From assembly GCA_029252195.1 (NCBI GenBank), contig JAQXBV010000029.1, positions 1 to 45,492 of the forward strand: DNA of 45,492 bases. Direction: 5' to 3'. Of the stretch, positions 18,001 through 26,814 are shown one piece after another. A program made the translations under genes and the position numbers. The notes under the pieces were generated by a model. The model saw only the letters and a list, made by a program, of their open reading frames with translations. It searched no databases and was not told where the DNA came from. The stretch comes from Yoonia sp. GTDB taxonomy: Bacteria; Pseudomonadota; Alphaproteobacteria; Rhodobacterales; Rhodobacteraceae. Position 1 is the stretch's first letter. Every line of letters starts with the position of its first letter.

Positions 18001-18894
18001 ATGTCATCCACGATGCAACCGGCACGCGCTGCTCTCTTGATCCTCACAGGCATGGCTGTGCTGGGTTTTTCCGACAATCTCGTGCCCCATATCTCGGCGG
18101 ATAGCTCGCTTTGGCAGTTCCACATGATCCGTGGTGCGATGGTCGTGCTCGCGCTGACAATAGCGTCACTTCTCGGCGGCGGAGCCATCTGGCCACGCAA
18201 ACCCAAAGCCGTTTTGGCCCGCAGCACCTTCACCGCAGGTTCGATGCTGATTTACTTTGGCTGTATCGCGATCCTTCCCATTGGGGTTGTCGTCGCGGGG
18301 CTGTTTACGGCCCCGCTTTTTGTGCTTATCATTTCGGTGCTGTTCCAAGGGCGAACCGTCGGTTGGGTGAGGTGGGCATCAGTTGCGCTCGGTTTCACAG
18401 GTGCGCTTATGGTCATCCGTCCCGACCCGAACGCGCTTGATATCATATCATTCCTGCCCGTCGGCGCGGGACTGCTCTATGCGATCGGCGCAATCGCGAC
18501 GCGGGTATGGTGCGAGCATGAAGACACGCTCACACTCTCGCTTTGGTTCTTCGGACTGCTCACTTTTTTCGGGCTGATCGGCGTGCTTGTGCTTCCGTCC
18601 GGAGACAGTGGTGCGGCCGGATTTACGCTGCGCGGTTGGATGCCTCTCACCAGCGCTATGCTAGGGTGGTATGTGGCGCTCGCCACTGGCGCGCTCACTG
18701 GAATCGTTTGTATTTTCAAGGCCTACCAAATTGGCGAAGCGAGCTACGTCGCGGTTTTCGAATATTCGTTGCTGGTATTCGCAAGCTTCTGGGCGTGGAA
18801 GCTGTGGGATCAAAGCGTGCCGCCGCTGAGCCTTTTCGGTATGGCGCTGATCATCGGGGCGGGGAGCATTATAGCAATCAGGACCGCCGAATGA
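18001..18894 (+). CDS. EamA/DMT-family permease
   Basis: Drug/metabolite transporter of about 10 membrane helices made of two EamA repeats. The 297-residue product is strongly hydrophobic throughout (LLILTGMAVLGFSDNLVP at the start, MALIIGAGSIIAIR at the end) and has the usual GFTGALMVIRP motif closing the first repeat. Start ATG follows AAAGGA with 7 bases spacing. The stop overlaps the start of the next gene (ATGA), so transporter and sulfotransferase are translationally coupled. Substrate unknown. Confidence 0.85.
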   Translation: MSSTMQPARAALLILTGMAVLGFSDNLVPHISADSSLWQFHMIRGAMVVLALTIASLLGGGAIWPRKPKAVLARSTFTAGSMLIYFGCIAILPIGVVVAGLFTAPLFVLIISVLFQGRTVGWVRWASVALGFTGALMVIRPDPNALDIISFLPVGAGLLYAIGAIATRVWCEHEDTLTLSLWFFGLLTFFGLIGVLVLPSGDSGAAGFTLRGWMPLTSAMLGWYVALATGALTGIVCIFKAYQIGEASYVAVFEYSLLVFASFWAWKLWDQSVPPLSLFGMALIIGAGSIIAIRTAE

Positions 18895-19517
18895 TCATTT
18901 CGTCGGGCCGAAATTACATCTTCGCGCATATCCCGAAGACTGGTGGAACGGCCCTTGCCACCGCGCTTGAATCCCGCGCGATGAAAGATGACATTCTGAT
19001 CGGCGATACGCCCAAAGCGCGTAAGCGCAAGGGCAAGCTCAAATCCCTCAGCGCCAAGGGGCGGATTTGGAAACACAGCACCGTGGATGACATGCAAGGT
19101 CTGGTCGATCCGGCGGGCATGTTTGTCTTTACGCTAGTGCGCAATCCTTGGGACAGGCTGGTCAGCTACTATACGTGGCTGCAGGGCCAATCGTTTGACC
19201 ATCCCGCAATCCCTCTCGCAAAAGCGTCGACCTTCAGTGTTTTTCTGAACCATCCCATGACACAGTCGGCGCTTCTCAAGAATCCTTACAAATCTTTTGT
19301 GACAGCAGAAGCGCATTTCTTCCGACTTGAGCATTTGACGGATGATATAAGCGCACTTTGGGAACGCTTAGGTTTTGAGCTTACAATTGAGCGTATCAAT
19401 CAATCCGCTCGCCCGCGCGACTGGCGGCCGTTTTATGCGAGCGCCGACGCTGGTCTTGTCGCCAAACTCTGCGCCGAAGACATCGCGCGCTCAGCCTATC
19501 AATTCGATCCGAGCTAA
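18891..19517 (+). CDS. Sulfotransferase-family protein
   Basis: The 208-residue protein has the two PAPS-binding elements of the family: the 5'-phosphosulfate loop HIPKTGGT (Lys16) and the 3'-phosphate motif LVRNPWDRLVSYYTW (Arg84, Ser92). This resembles type-2 sulfotransferases that act on carbohydrate or surface polymer acceptors, but short cytosolic relatives exist and the acceptor is unknown. No signal peptide. It overlaps the EamA gene by 4 bases and is closed by a terminator at 19562. Confidence 0.85.
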   Translation: MIISSGRNYIFAHIPKTGGTALATALESRAMKDDILIGDTPKARKRKGKLKSLSAKGRIWKHSTVDDMQGLVDPAGMFVFTLVRNPWDRLVSYYTWLQGQSFDHPAIPLAKASTFSVFLNHPMTQSALLKNPYKSFVTAEAHFFRLEHLTDDISALWERLGFELTIERINQSARPRDWRPFYASADAGLVAKLCAEDIARSAYQFDPS

Positions 19518-19561
19518 TCCCGAACGGCCTCCGCAGACGGTTTGACCCTCAGGCCAGATTA

Positions 19562-19595
19562 ATGGGCGCAGACCTCGCGATCAGCGCCCATTTTT
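19562..19595 (+). terminator. Terminator after the sulfotransferase gene
   Basis: ATGGGCGC (19562-19569) pairs perfectly with GCGCCCAT (19584-19591), followed by a T5 run. It separates the sulfotransferase gene from the convergent beta-oxidation operon; a second small dyad TTTTTCGTCGAAAAA overlaps its tail. Confidence 0.85.
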
Positions 19596-19609
19596 CGTCG
19601 AAAAATGGT

Positions 19610-21808
19610 TTACGCTGCCTTTGCGTCTTGACCGAAACGTCCGTAGAACGACTGACCCTTGTCACCCATTTCACGGAGAAGTGCGGGAGTGTCGAAGCGG
19701 GGGCCAAACATGTCAGCCAGCTCATCACAACGCTCGGCGGCGTAGGGCGTGCCCAGAATATCAAGCCAGCTAAACGGACCACCCGACCAAGGTGCAAAGC
19801 CCCAGCCAAGGATTGCACCGACATCGCCTTCGCGGATATCTTCGAGCACACCTTCTTCCAGCGCGCGGACCGCCTCAAGGACTTGGGCGAACATCAGGCG
19901 ATGCTGCACAGTGATCAGGTCGGGCTGGTCGGCGGCCACTGGATATTTGACCTCATGGCCGTCCCAAAGCAGTTGGCGCTTGCCTTTGTCATCGTAGGCA
20001 TAAAAGCCCGCTTTTGCCTTGCGCCCCAAGCGGCCCTCTCCGAACATCCAGAACAGTACCTCATCCACCTCGCCGTCAGGATAAGTTTCACCCATCGCGG
20101 CCTTCGTTGCCTTGGCAATTTTCACGCCCAGATCAACGGAGGTTTCATCAACCAGTTGCAGCGGTCCAAGCGGGAAGCCCAACAGCTTTGCCGCGTTCTC
20201 GATCAGCGCCGGTTCCACACCTTCTTTCACCATGCGAATACCTTCATTGATGTAAGGAATGATACAACGGTTGGCGTAAAAGAAGCGCTCATCATTGACG
20301 ACAATCGGGGTCTTTTTGATCAGACGGACAAAATCAAGTGCTTTGGCCACGGCCAGATTACCGGTCTGCTTGCCCTTGATGATTTCGACCAAAAGCATTT
20401 TGTCGACGGGACTAAAGAAGTGGATGCCGATGAACTTTTCCGCGTCCATGCTCGCTTTCGCAAGCTCGGTAATCGGCAAGGTCGAGGTGTTGGTCGCAAA
20501 GATGCAATCGGGACCGGTCACAGCCTGCACGCGTGCCGTGACATCCGCCTTGACGCCCACATCCTCAAACACCGCCTCCACGATCAGATCGCAGCCCTTG
20601 AGTGCGGCGTAATCCGTAGTGGCATTGATCAAGCCAAGCACGGCGTCTTTCTTCTCAGGGGTTGCTTTCTTGCGGGCGATACCCTTGTCCATATAGTCGG
20701 CGGTGTAGGATTTGCCCTTGTCGGCGGCCTCTTGTTTGGCATCGATCAACACAACCTTGATCCCCGCGAGCGCAGAGACAAGCGCGATGCCAGCCCCCAT
20801 CATGCCCGCACCAATGATGCCCACTTGGCTGACCTTCTGATCAATCACAGCAGGGCGGTTGGCCCCCTTCTCAAGCGCTTCTTTGTTAATGAAGAGCGAA
20901 CGGATCATGGCTTCCGATGAGGGGTTCAACAGCACATTGGTGAACCAGCGCGCTTCAATCTTGATTGCCGTATCAAACGGGACCATCGCCCCCTCATAGA
21001 CGGCGGAGAGCAAGGCCTTGGCCGCATGGAATGCGCCTTGGGTCTTGCCGTTGACCATCGCAGAGGCCCCGACGAAGGTCATGAAACCGGCAGGGTGGTA
21101 GGGTGTGCCGCCGGGCATCTTATACCCCTTTTCATCCCAAGGCTTCACGATGGAAGGCTGCGACAGCACCCAAGCTTTTGCGGCATTGAGCAGCTCATCG
21201 GCCGGCACAACCTCATCCACAAGCCCAGCTTGCTTGGCGCGCATCGGATCAGACAACTTACCTTCCAAGAGGAACGGCGAGGCATTCATCGCGCCCATTT
21301 TACGCACAAGGCGGGTCGTCCCGCCCATGCCAGGAAAGATCCCGACCATGATTTCGGGCAGGCCAATCTTGGCCTTTGGATTATCGGCCACAAAGATTCG
21401 GTGACAGGCCAGCGGAATCTCGAACCCGATGCCAAGCCCTGTTCCCTGCATCGCGCAGGCAATCGGCTTGCCGCCTTTGTTGGTCTTTGGGTCCATGCCC
21501 GCGCGCTCGATTTTGCGCAAGATCGCATGGCTGGCCATTAACCCGTCCATCAGGCCGCGCGCAGGATCGTCGCCTGCGCTTTCCTTCATCTTGGCGATGA
21601 TGTTGAGGTCCATACCGCCCGCAAATGAGCCTTCTTTGCCGGAGGTGATGATGATGCCCTTCACCGTATCATCGGCCAGCGCCTGATCGACCAGCGCGTC
21701 AAGGTCCGTAAACCCTTGCTGGTTCATCACGTTCATGGATTTCCCAACGGTATTCCATGTGATCGTGGCGACACCGTCAGCGTCTGTTTTCGTCCTAAAA
21801 TCGGTCAT
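19610..21808 (-). CDS. fadB: FadB/FadJ-type multifunctional beta-oxidation enzyme
   Basis: Enoyl-CoA hydratase plus 3-hydroxyacyl-CoA dehydrogenase in one 732-residue chain. The N-terminal crotonase domain has the glycine-rich oxyanion segment GSFAGGMDLN and both glutamates (GFEIPLACH, IGLPEIMVGIFPG). The dehydrogenase part has the NAD motif VGIIGAGMMGAGIA (about residue 313) and the catalytic histidine in IGIHFFSPVDKM. The start was placed at MTDFRTK: AGGAG stands 6 bases upstream, directly touching an alternative ATG. Last gene of the operon, 31 bases after the NTF2-like pair. Partner of the thiolase at 22750. Confidence 0.95.
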   Translation of the reverse strand: MTDFRTKTDADGVATITWNTVGKSMNVMNQQGFTDLDALVDQALADDTVKGIIITSGKEGSFAGGMDLNIIAKMKESAGDDPARGLMDGLMASHAILRKIERAGMDPKTNKGGKPIACAMQGTGLGIGFEIPLACHRIFVADNPKAKIGLPEIMVGIFPGMGGTTRLVRKMGAMNASPFLLEGKLSDPMRAKQAGLVDEVVPADELLNAAKAWVLSQPSIVKPWDEKGYKMPGGTPYHPAGFMTFVGASAMVNGKTQGAFHAAKALLSAVYEGAMVPFDTAIKIEARWFTNVLLNPSSEAMIRSLFINKEALEKGANRPAVIDQKVSQVGIIGAGMMGAGIALVSALAGIKVVLIDAKQEAADKGKSYTADYMDKGIARKKATPEKKDAVLGLINATTDYAALKGCDLIVEAVFEDVGVKADVTARVQAVTGPDCIFATNTSTLPITELAKASMDAEKFIGIHFFSPVDKMLLVEIIKGKQTGNLAVAKALDFVRLIKKTPIVVNDERFFYANRCIIPYINEGIRMVKEGVEPALIENAAKLLGFPLGPLQLVDETSVDLGVKIAKATKAAMGETYPDGEVDEVLFWMFGEGRLGRKAKAGFYAYDDKGKRQLLWDGHEVKYPVAADQPDLITVQHRLMFAQVLEAVRALEEGVLEDIREGDVGAILGWGFAPWSGGPFSWLDILGTPYAAERCDELADMFGPRFDTPALLREMGDKGQSFYGRFGQDAKAA

Positions 21809-21839
21809 CGTCATCTCCTGAGTATGGGGAGCGCGGGCC

Positions 21840-22322
21840 TTAGCTCGCGTCATTTGTGGGGGTTTGCGCATCGCGCGAATGTTTTAATAAAGCTTGGGTT
21901 AGGCCACCATTGCGACCGACGGCGTAGTCGCTTTTTGAGACGCGCCAGACGCCGTTGGTGCGAGTAATCACCGAAAAGCTGGGGTAGGGGTCTTGGATCC
22001 GCTGATTGCCAGACATCAAATGGGTGATATGCATGGCCTTGACCGTGTCGGGGCCATCAAAATCTGCGGACATGCATTTGCGGACAATATCGGTCACCTG
22101 CTTTTCGGCAAAGAAATCGCAGTTGGTTTGGAACACCATTTCAAGCTCGGCCATGGTTTCGATGAGACGCTTTGCGTCGAAGGTAGTGACCAAATGAGGT
22201 AAGGAGAATGCGGGGGCAAAGCGTGAAAAATCACGCGCTTTGATCGCCTCGCCGGTACTATCAAGCAAGGCATCGCTGATCGCCATCGCATCTGGATTAC
22301 AAAAAAGCGGTGCAGTGTTCAT
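21840..22322 (-). CDS. NTF2-like small protein, second of a tandem pair
   Basis: The 160-residue product has no recognised motif, but its plan (N-terminal helices, FSLPHLVTTFDAKRLIE, then a beta-rich half ending NGVWRVSKSDYAV) fits a SnoaL/NTF2-like cone fold. It parallels the upstream gene segment by segment, so the two are likely an old tandem duplication. Its ATG overlaps the upstream stop (ATGA). Position between thiolase and fadB suggests a role in acyl-CoA metabolism, but this is inference. The NTF2 assignment rests on pattern only. Confidence 0.7.
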   Translation of the reverse strand: MNTAPLFCNPDAMAISDALLDSTGEAIKARDFSRFAPAFSLPHLVTTFDAKRLIETMAELEMVFQTNCDFFAEKQVTDIVRKCMSADFDGPDTVKAMHITHLMSGNQRIQDPYPSFSVITRTNGVWRVSKSDYAVGRNGGLTQALLKHSRDAQTPTNDAS

Positions 22323-22750
22323 GTAGTTGCATCCTTCGGCTGATGCGGCACGTGTCCTGTCCACGAGCTGTGGCCACGTGCATTCAAAATTGCTGTCATG
22401 CGCCAGCAACCATCCACATTTTTCACCAATGCCGATGAGGTGAATGGTTCTGTCATGCGTTGGCCGTGGCTCAAAAGCTCTGTGCGATAGGTGCAAATCA
22501 CAGTGCCATCCTCACAGTGTTCGATCGAAAGCGGGGTGCGGTGCACCAAATCAAGCTTCATCGTGTGGCATGCCTCTAGATAAAGATTGAAATCGGCTTC
22601 CAGTTCTTTAAGCGTATGAGACACGATTGGCCCGTATTGGGTCACCACCGAAAACGGGAGCACAATGCGATCCGCCCAAAGCTTAAAATCCTTGGCAAAA
22701 AAGCACTCGGAAATTTCGGTTAGGAAAGCATCGAACTCCGCTTCTGTCAT
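22319..22750 (-). CDS. NTF2-like small protein, first of a tandem pair
   Basis: The 143-residue product begins TEAEFDAFLTEISECFFAKD and contains LWADRIVLPFSVVTQYG, followed by a beta-rich half that ends GCWRMTAILNARG. The order resembles SnoaL-like/NTF2 proteins and matches the downstream paralogue (KDF..W/F, LPFSVVTQYG versus SLPHLVTTFD, VDGCWRMT versus TNGVWRVS). Start ATG shares one base with the thiolase stop (TGATG). No catalytic residues can be assigned. It is in the centre of the beta-oxidation operon. Confidence 0.7.
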   Translation of the reverse strand: MTEAEFDAFLTEISECFFAKDFKLWADRIVLPFSVVTQYGPIVSHTLKELEADFNLYLEACHTMKLDLVHRTPLSIEHCEDGTVICTYRTELLSHGQRMTEPFTSSALVKNVDGCWRMTAILNARGHSSWTGHVPHQPKDATT

Positions 22751-23961
22751 CAGACCCTCTCGATAATCGTCGCGGCACCCATGCCAGAGGCAATACACAA
22801 TGTCGCAAGGCCCGTGCCCTTGCCTGTGCGCTCCAGTTCATCGAGCAGAGTGCCAATGATGATCGCGCCCGTCGCCCCTAATGGGTGCCCCATCGCAATC
22901 GAGCCACCGTTGACGTTTACCTGGCTGTCATCAACGTTGAACGCCTGCATGAAGCGCAGCACGACAGAGGCAAAAGCCTCGTTGACCTCGAACAGATCAA
23001 TGTCGGAGATCGACATGCCGCTGTCCTTCAAGATTTTCTCGGTTACAGGCACGGGGCCCGTCAGCATGATCGTAGGGTCGGTGCCGATCTTGGCGGTCGC
23101 ACGGATCACCGCGCGTGGCTTCAGGCCCATCGCCTTGCCCCATTCCTTGGAGCCAATCAAGACGCCAGCCGCGCCGTCGACGATCCCAGAGGAGTTTCCT
23201 GCGTGGTGGATGTGGTTGACCTTCTCAAGGTGCGGATATTTCATCAGCGCGACCTTATCAAAGCCGGGCATGACCTCGCCCATCATCTGGAACGCAGGGT
23301 TGAGCGCGCCAAGCGACTGCATATCTGTCTGGGGTCGCATATATTCGTCGCGGTCCAGGATGGTCAGGCCGTTGATATCGGTCACAGGGACGATGGACTT
23401 GGCAAAACGGTTGTCCGCCCAAGCGGCCGCCGCACGCTTCTGGCTTTCGACGGCCAATTGATCGGCTTGCTCGCGGGTAAATCCGTATTCGGTGGCGATA
23501 ATATCGGCAGAGATGCCCTGCGGGACGAAATAGGTATCCATCGCGATGGATGGATCAACCGCAATCGCCGCCCCGTCCGAGCCCATCGGGACGCGGCCCA
23601 TCATCTCGACGCCGCCCGCGATATAGGCGCCGCCTGCGCCACCCTTGATCTGGTTGGCCGCGAGGTTCACCGCCTCCATGCCAGAAGCGCAGAACCGGTT
23701 GATCGCAAGACCAGGGATAGATTGGTCAAGGTTCGAGGCCAGCACCGCCGTACGCGCGAGACAGCCGCCTTGTTCGCCCACTTGGGTCACATTGCCCCAG
23801 ATCACATCCTCAACCGCATGCCCCTCAAGGTTGTTGCGGGATTTTAACGCGTTCAGCATACCCGCGGACAAGCGGGCAGCGGTCACCTCGTGCAGGCTGC
23901 CGTCTGGACGGCCCTTGCCACGCGGCGTGCGCACTGCGTCAAAGATATAAGCTTCGGTCAT
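22750..23961 (-). CDS. fadA: Acetyl-CoA acyltransferase (thiolase)
   Basis: Thiolytic cleavage of 3-ketoacyl-CoA, the last step of beta-oxidation. The 403-residue enzyme has the acylated cysteine in NRFCASGMEAV (about residue 91), the histidine in GGSIAMGHPLGATGA and the second cysteine in CIASGMGAATII. Length fits the family. It lies 12 bases behind the GST gene and its stop overlaps the next gene. FadA and FadI cannot be separated from sequence alone. Confidence 0.92.
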   Translation of the reverse strand: MTEAYIFDAVRTPRGKGRPDGSLHEVTAARLSAGMLNALKSRNNLEGHAVEDVIWGNVTQVGEQGGCLARTAVLASNLDQSIPGLAINRFCASGMEAVNLAANQIKGGAGGAYIAGGVEMMGRVPMGSDGAAIAVDPSIAMDTYFVPQGISADIIATEYGFTREQADQLAVESQKRAAAAWADNRFAKSIVPVTDINGLTILDRDEYMRPQTDMQSLGALNPAFQMMGEVMPGFDKVALMKYPHLEKVNHIHHAGNSSGIVDGAAGVLIGSKEWGKAMGLKPRAVIRATAKIGTDPTIMLTGPVPVTEKILKDSGMSISDIDLFEVNEAFASVVLRFMQAFNVDDSQVNVNGGSIAMGHPLGATGAIIIGTLLDELERTGKGTGLATLCIASGMGAATIIERV

Positions 23962-23973
23962 TCGTCGTCTCCT

Positions 23974-24609
23974 TCAGGCGCGATCGGCGGGTGAGCCGGG
24001 CATCAAATCATAGGGGTGTTTCCAACCGGGGGTCGCGGCAATGGCGTCCAGCCAGCGGTTGATGTTCGGGTATTCGGCACGCTCAAAGGTGAAGGGCTCG
24101 GGATAATAAAGATAGCCCGCACAGGCGATGTCGGCGATAGTAAGCTCTTCACCTGCTAGCCAATCGCGGCCATCCAAATGCGTCTCGATTGTTTTGAGCG
24201 CCGCAGCCAGACGCATCGACAAAAAGCCGATCACATCCGTATTGCGCTTGGCCTCAGGCAGGAAATTCATCTGAAAACGGAGCATGCCCGCAACGCCAGA
24301 CACCTTGTGATTGTCAAAGAACATCCAGCGGAGCACTTCGCGGCGCTCGTCGGCAGACTTGCCACCCAGCTTGCCCGATTTGGAACTGATATAATCCTGA
24401 ATAACGCCCGATTGGGTCAAGATGAGGTCGCCATCTTCCAACACAGGCACTTCGCCCATGACGTTCAGGGCGCGGAATTCGGGTGAGCGGGTTGCGCCAT
24501 TGAAGAAATCAACATAAACAGGCTCCCACTCTTGATCGGCGAAGGCCAGTGTCAGGGCCACCTTATAAGCGTTTCCGCTCTCGCCAAAGCATTGCAGCTT
24601 CATGGTCAT
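23974..24609 (-). CDS. Glutathione S-transferase family protein
   Basis: The 211-residue product has the thioredoxin-like N-terminal domain (KLQCFGESGNAYKVALTLAF, then GEVPVLEDGDLILTQSGVIQDYI, the cis-proline and glutathione gamma-glutamyl site) and an all-helical C-terminal domain with LAGEELTIADIACAGYLYY, the N-capping motif. A serine in SGNAYK probably serves as the activating residue. Start at 24609 is preferred, as GGGAGG lies 9 bases upstream; ATGs at 24618 and 24603 also exist. Its place just ahead of thiolase suggests it handles a toxic or thioester intermediate, which is inference. Confidence 0.85.
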   Translation of the reverse strand: MTMKLQCFGESGNAYKVALTLAFADQEWEPVYVDFFNGATRSPEFRALNVMGEVPVLEDGDLILTQSGVIQDYISSKSGKLGGKSADERREVLRWMFFDNHKVSGVAGMLRFQMNFLPEAKRNTDVIGFLSMRLAAALKTIETHLDGRDWLAGEELTIADIACAGYLYYPEPFTFERAEYPNINRWLDAIAATPGWKHPYDLMPGSPADRA

Positions 24610-24737
24610 GTCGGACATCCTCCCAGATGATGCGCCATGTTGCAGGCGTCTGTTTTACGTATTTTGAACAATGCGAGGTTACGCCCCGCAGTCACTCTTA
24701 CATAGGCACGATGGGTCATGCTTTTAAGGCGACCCTC

Positions 24738-24950
24738 TCATCGCTTGCGGTCCTCCAACTCGTTTTGAAACATGCGTAACCGTTGGCCAAAGGTGTCTTC
24801 ATTGATCACCGAATTGAAATTCTCGAACAAAAATGACAAGGCTTCCCCTTCTTCGAGCTTACTGTCCGCGGCAAAGCGCTTGAGCCTGCGATACCCGTCC
24901 TCCGTCATGGCAACGGGGAAACGACGGGTGAGTCTCAGACGCTTTGGCAT
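24738..24950 (-). CDS. Small ribbon-helix-helix-like protein
   Basis: The 70-residue product PKRLRLTRRFPVAMTEDGYR is basic at the start, then a strand (RRFPVAMT), a helix (EDGYRRLKRFAADSKL) and a second helix (EEGEALSFLFENF), the order of RHH (CopG-type) DNA-binding proteins, with a charged tail. A GTG 12 bases upstream is an alternative start. It lies between the acyl-CoA dehydrogenase and the GST gene, all on the minus strand. A local regulator is possible, but the fold is only inferred. Confidence 0.6.
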   Translation of the reverse strand: MPKRLRLTRRFPVAMTEDGYRRLKRFAADSKLEEGEALSFLFENFNSVINEDTFGQRLRMFQNELEDRKR

Positions 24951-24972
24951 GTTTTGGTCCACTTCTACGTAG

Positions 24973-24990
24973 GATGGGTTTTAACCCATC
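24973..24990. repeat. 18-bp hairpin repeat, copy 2
   Basis: Identical to the copy at 169-186 (GATGGGTTTTAACCCATC) and likewise placed on the 3' side of a minus-strand gene, 6 bases after the acyl-CoA dehydrogenase stop. No terminator-like T-run follows, and the small RHH-like gene starts 23 bases beyond, so it may act in mRNA processing or stability rather than termination. Confidence 0.8.
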
Positions 24991-24996
24991 ATGGGC

Positions 24997-26775
24997 TTAG
25001 AACTGGTCAGCGTCGAGGGCCATCACGGTTTCAGCGCCTGTGTTGATCCGTGCCAAATGCATTGCAGTCGCGGGCAGTTGGCGGGCCATATAGTAGCGAC
25101 CGGTGGCGATTTTGGTCTCATAGAATGCAGTATCTGACGCGCCTGCTTCCAATGCTTCCATCGCGGCCTTACCCATGCGGGCCCACATCAGGCCAAGGCA
25201 AACGTGGCCCATCATATGCATAAAGTCATAAGATCCCGCCAAAGCGTTGTTTGGGTTCTTCATGCCGTTTTGCATGAAATACATGCCCGCCGCCTGCAAA
25301 TCTTTGCTTGCGGCTTTGAGTGGCTCCAGGAAGTCTGCCTTGAAGGCCTCATTGCCGTCGTTCTCTTTGATGAAGGTCTTCACCATCTCGAAGAACGCCA
25401 TCACATGCTTGCCACCATCTTGGGCCAACTTGCGGCCGACCAGATCAAGCGCCTGCACGCCATTGGCACCTTCATAGATCATCGCGATCCGCGCATCGCG
25501 GGCGAATTGGGACATGCCCCATTCTTCGATATAGCCGTGCCCACCGTAGACTTGCTGGGCGGCAACCGCATTTTCAAAACCTTTGTCCGTCAAAAAGCCC
25601 TTGATCACAGGGGTCATCAACGAGATCAGGCCATCGGCCTCGGCATCTTGGTTCTTATGAGCGCGGTCAATCAGGTTGGCACCCCACATCGTGAACGCGC
25701 GCGCACCTTCAACAAATGACTTTTGGTCCATCAGGTTACGCCGGATATCAGGATGCACGATCAGCGGATCAGCGGGGCCATCTGGGTTCTCGGCGCCCGT
25801 GACAGCACGGCCCTGTAGGCGGTCATTAGCATAGAAAACAGCGTTCTGATAAGCGGCCTCGGCTTGTGCGTAACCTTGCAGACCCACACCCAAACGCGCC
25901 TCGTTCATCATCACGAACATCGCGCGCATGCCTTTATGCTCTTCGCCCAAAAGAACCCCTTCGGCCTCGTCATAGTTCATCACGCAGGTCGCATTGCCGT
26001 GGATACCCATCTTTTCTTCGATCTTGCCGACGGACACGCCATTGCGCTCACCCAGCGAGCCATCCTCATTGATCCTGATCTTCGGGACGATAAAGAGCGA
26101 CACGCCCTTGATCCCCTCAGGGCCACCCGGAATTTTCGCCAGTACGAGGTGGATAATATTGTCGGCCATATCGTGGTCGCCTGCCGAGATGAAAATCTTC
26201 TGACCGGAAATCTTATAGCTGCCATCGCCGTTCGGGACGGCCTTTGTACGCATAAGGCCCAAATCGGTGCCGCAATGCGGCTCTGTCAGGTTCATCGTGC
26301 CGGTCCATTCGCAAGTGACCATCTTGGGCAGATACTTCTGCTTTTGCGCGTCCGTGCCGTGGACGTTGATCGCGGAATAGGCACCGTGCGTCAGGCCCTG
26401 ATACATGTTAAACGCCATATTGGCCGAAACCGATGGCTCAAGCGCTGCCATGCTCATCAGATAGGGCAGGCCCTGACCGCCATATACCTCGTCACAATCC
26501 ATCGACGTCCAACCACCCGCGCGGACCTGATCAAACGCGGCCTTAAACCCCGTCGGTGTGCGCACAATACCATTTTCCAGAACACAGCCCTCTGTATCGC
26601 CAATCTGATTGAGCGGGGCGAGGACGTCTGTGGCAATCTTGCCTGCTTCCTCGATCACAGCGCCTGTAAATTCACGGTCCAGATCAGCATAGCCCGCGAT
26701 ATCCTGCTCGGATACTTTCAGCAGGTCATGCAGAACGAATTGAATGTCTTTTACAGGGGCATTGTAGATCGGCAT
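24997..26775 (-). CDS. Acyl-CoA dehydrogenase, DmdC-type
   Basis: FAD enzyme introducing the alpha-beta double bond in acyl-CoA. The 592-residue length, with extra N- and C-terminal segments, matches the large DmdC/FadE-like branch rather than the 380-residue mitochondrial type. Visible elements are [16 protein letters not shown] (FAD and substrate site), [14 protein letters not shown], and a glutamate at 435 in [10 protein letters not shown], the usual position of the catalytic base in this branch. The substrate may be a fatty acyl-CoA or 3-methylmercaptopropionyl-CoA. It follows the MerR gene by 39 bases and is probably cotranscribed with it. Confidence 0.92.
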   Translation of the reverse strand: MPIYNAPVKDIQFVLHDLLKVSEQDIAGYADLDREFTGAVIEEAGKIATDVLAPLNQIGDTEGCVLENGIVRTPTGFKAAFDQVRAGGWTSMDCDEVYGGQGLPYLMSMAALEPSVSANMAFNMYQGLTHGAYSAINVHGTDAQKQKYLPKMVTCEWTGTMNLTEPHCGTDLGLMRTKAVPNGDGSYKISGQKIFISAGDHDMADNIIHLVLAKIPGGPEGIKGVSLFIVPKIRINEDGSLGERNGVSVGKIEEKMGIHGNATCVMNYDEAEGVLLGEEHKGMRAMFVMMNEARLGVGLQGYAQAEAAYQNAVFYANDRLQGRAVTGAENPDGPADPLIVHPDIRRNLMDQKSFVEGARAFTMWGANLIDRAHKNQDAEADGLISLMTPVIKGFLTDKGFENAVAAQQVYGGHGYIEEWGMSQFARDARIAMIYEGANGVQALDLVGRKLAQDGGKHVMAFFEMVKTFIKENDGNEAFKADFLEPLKAASKDLQAAGMYFMQNGMKNPNNALAGSYDFMHMMGHVCLGLMWARMGKAAMEALEAGASDTAFYETKIATGRYYMARQLPATAMHLARINTGAETVMALDADQF

Positions 26776-26814
26776 ATCAGGTCTCTCTCATCGGTTGTGG
26801 CCTTGTGGGGGCGG

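Noticed and set aside
19562-20920. A 452-codon plus-strand open frame antisense to fadB
   Set aside because: Same cause; the fadB motifs on the other strand are unmistakable.
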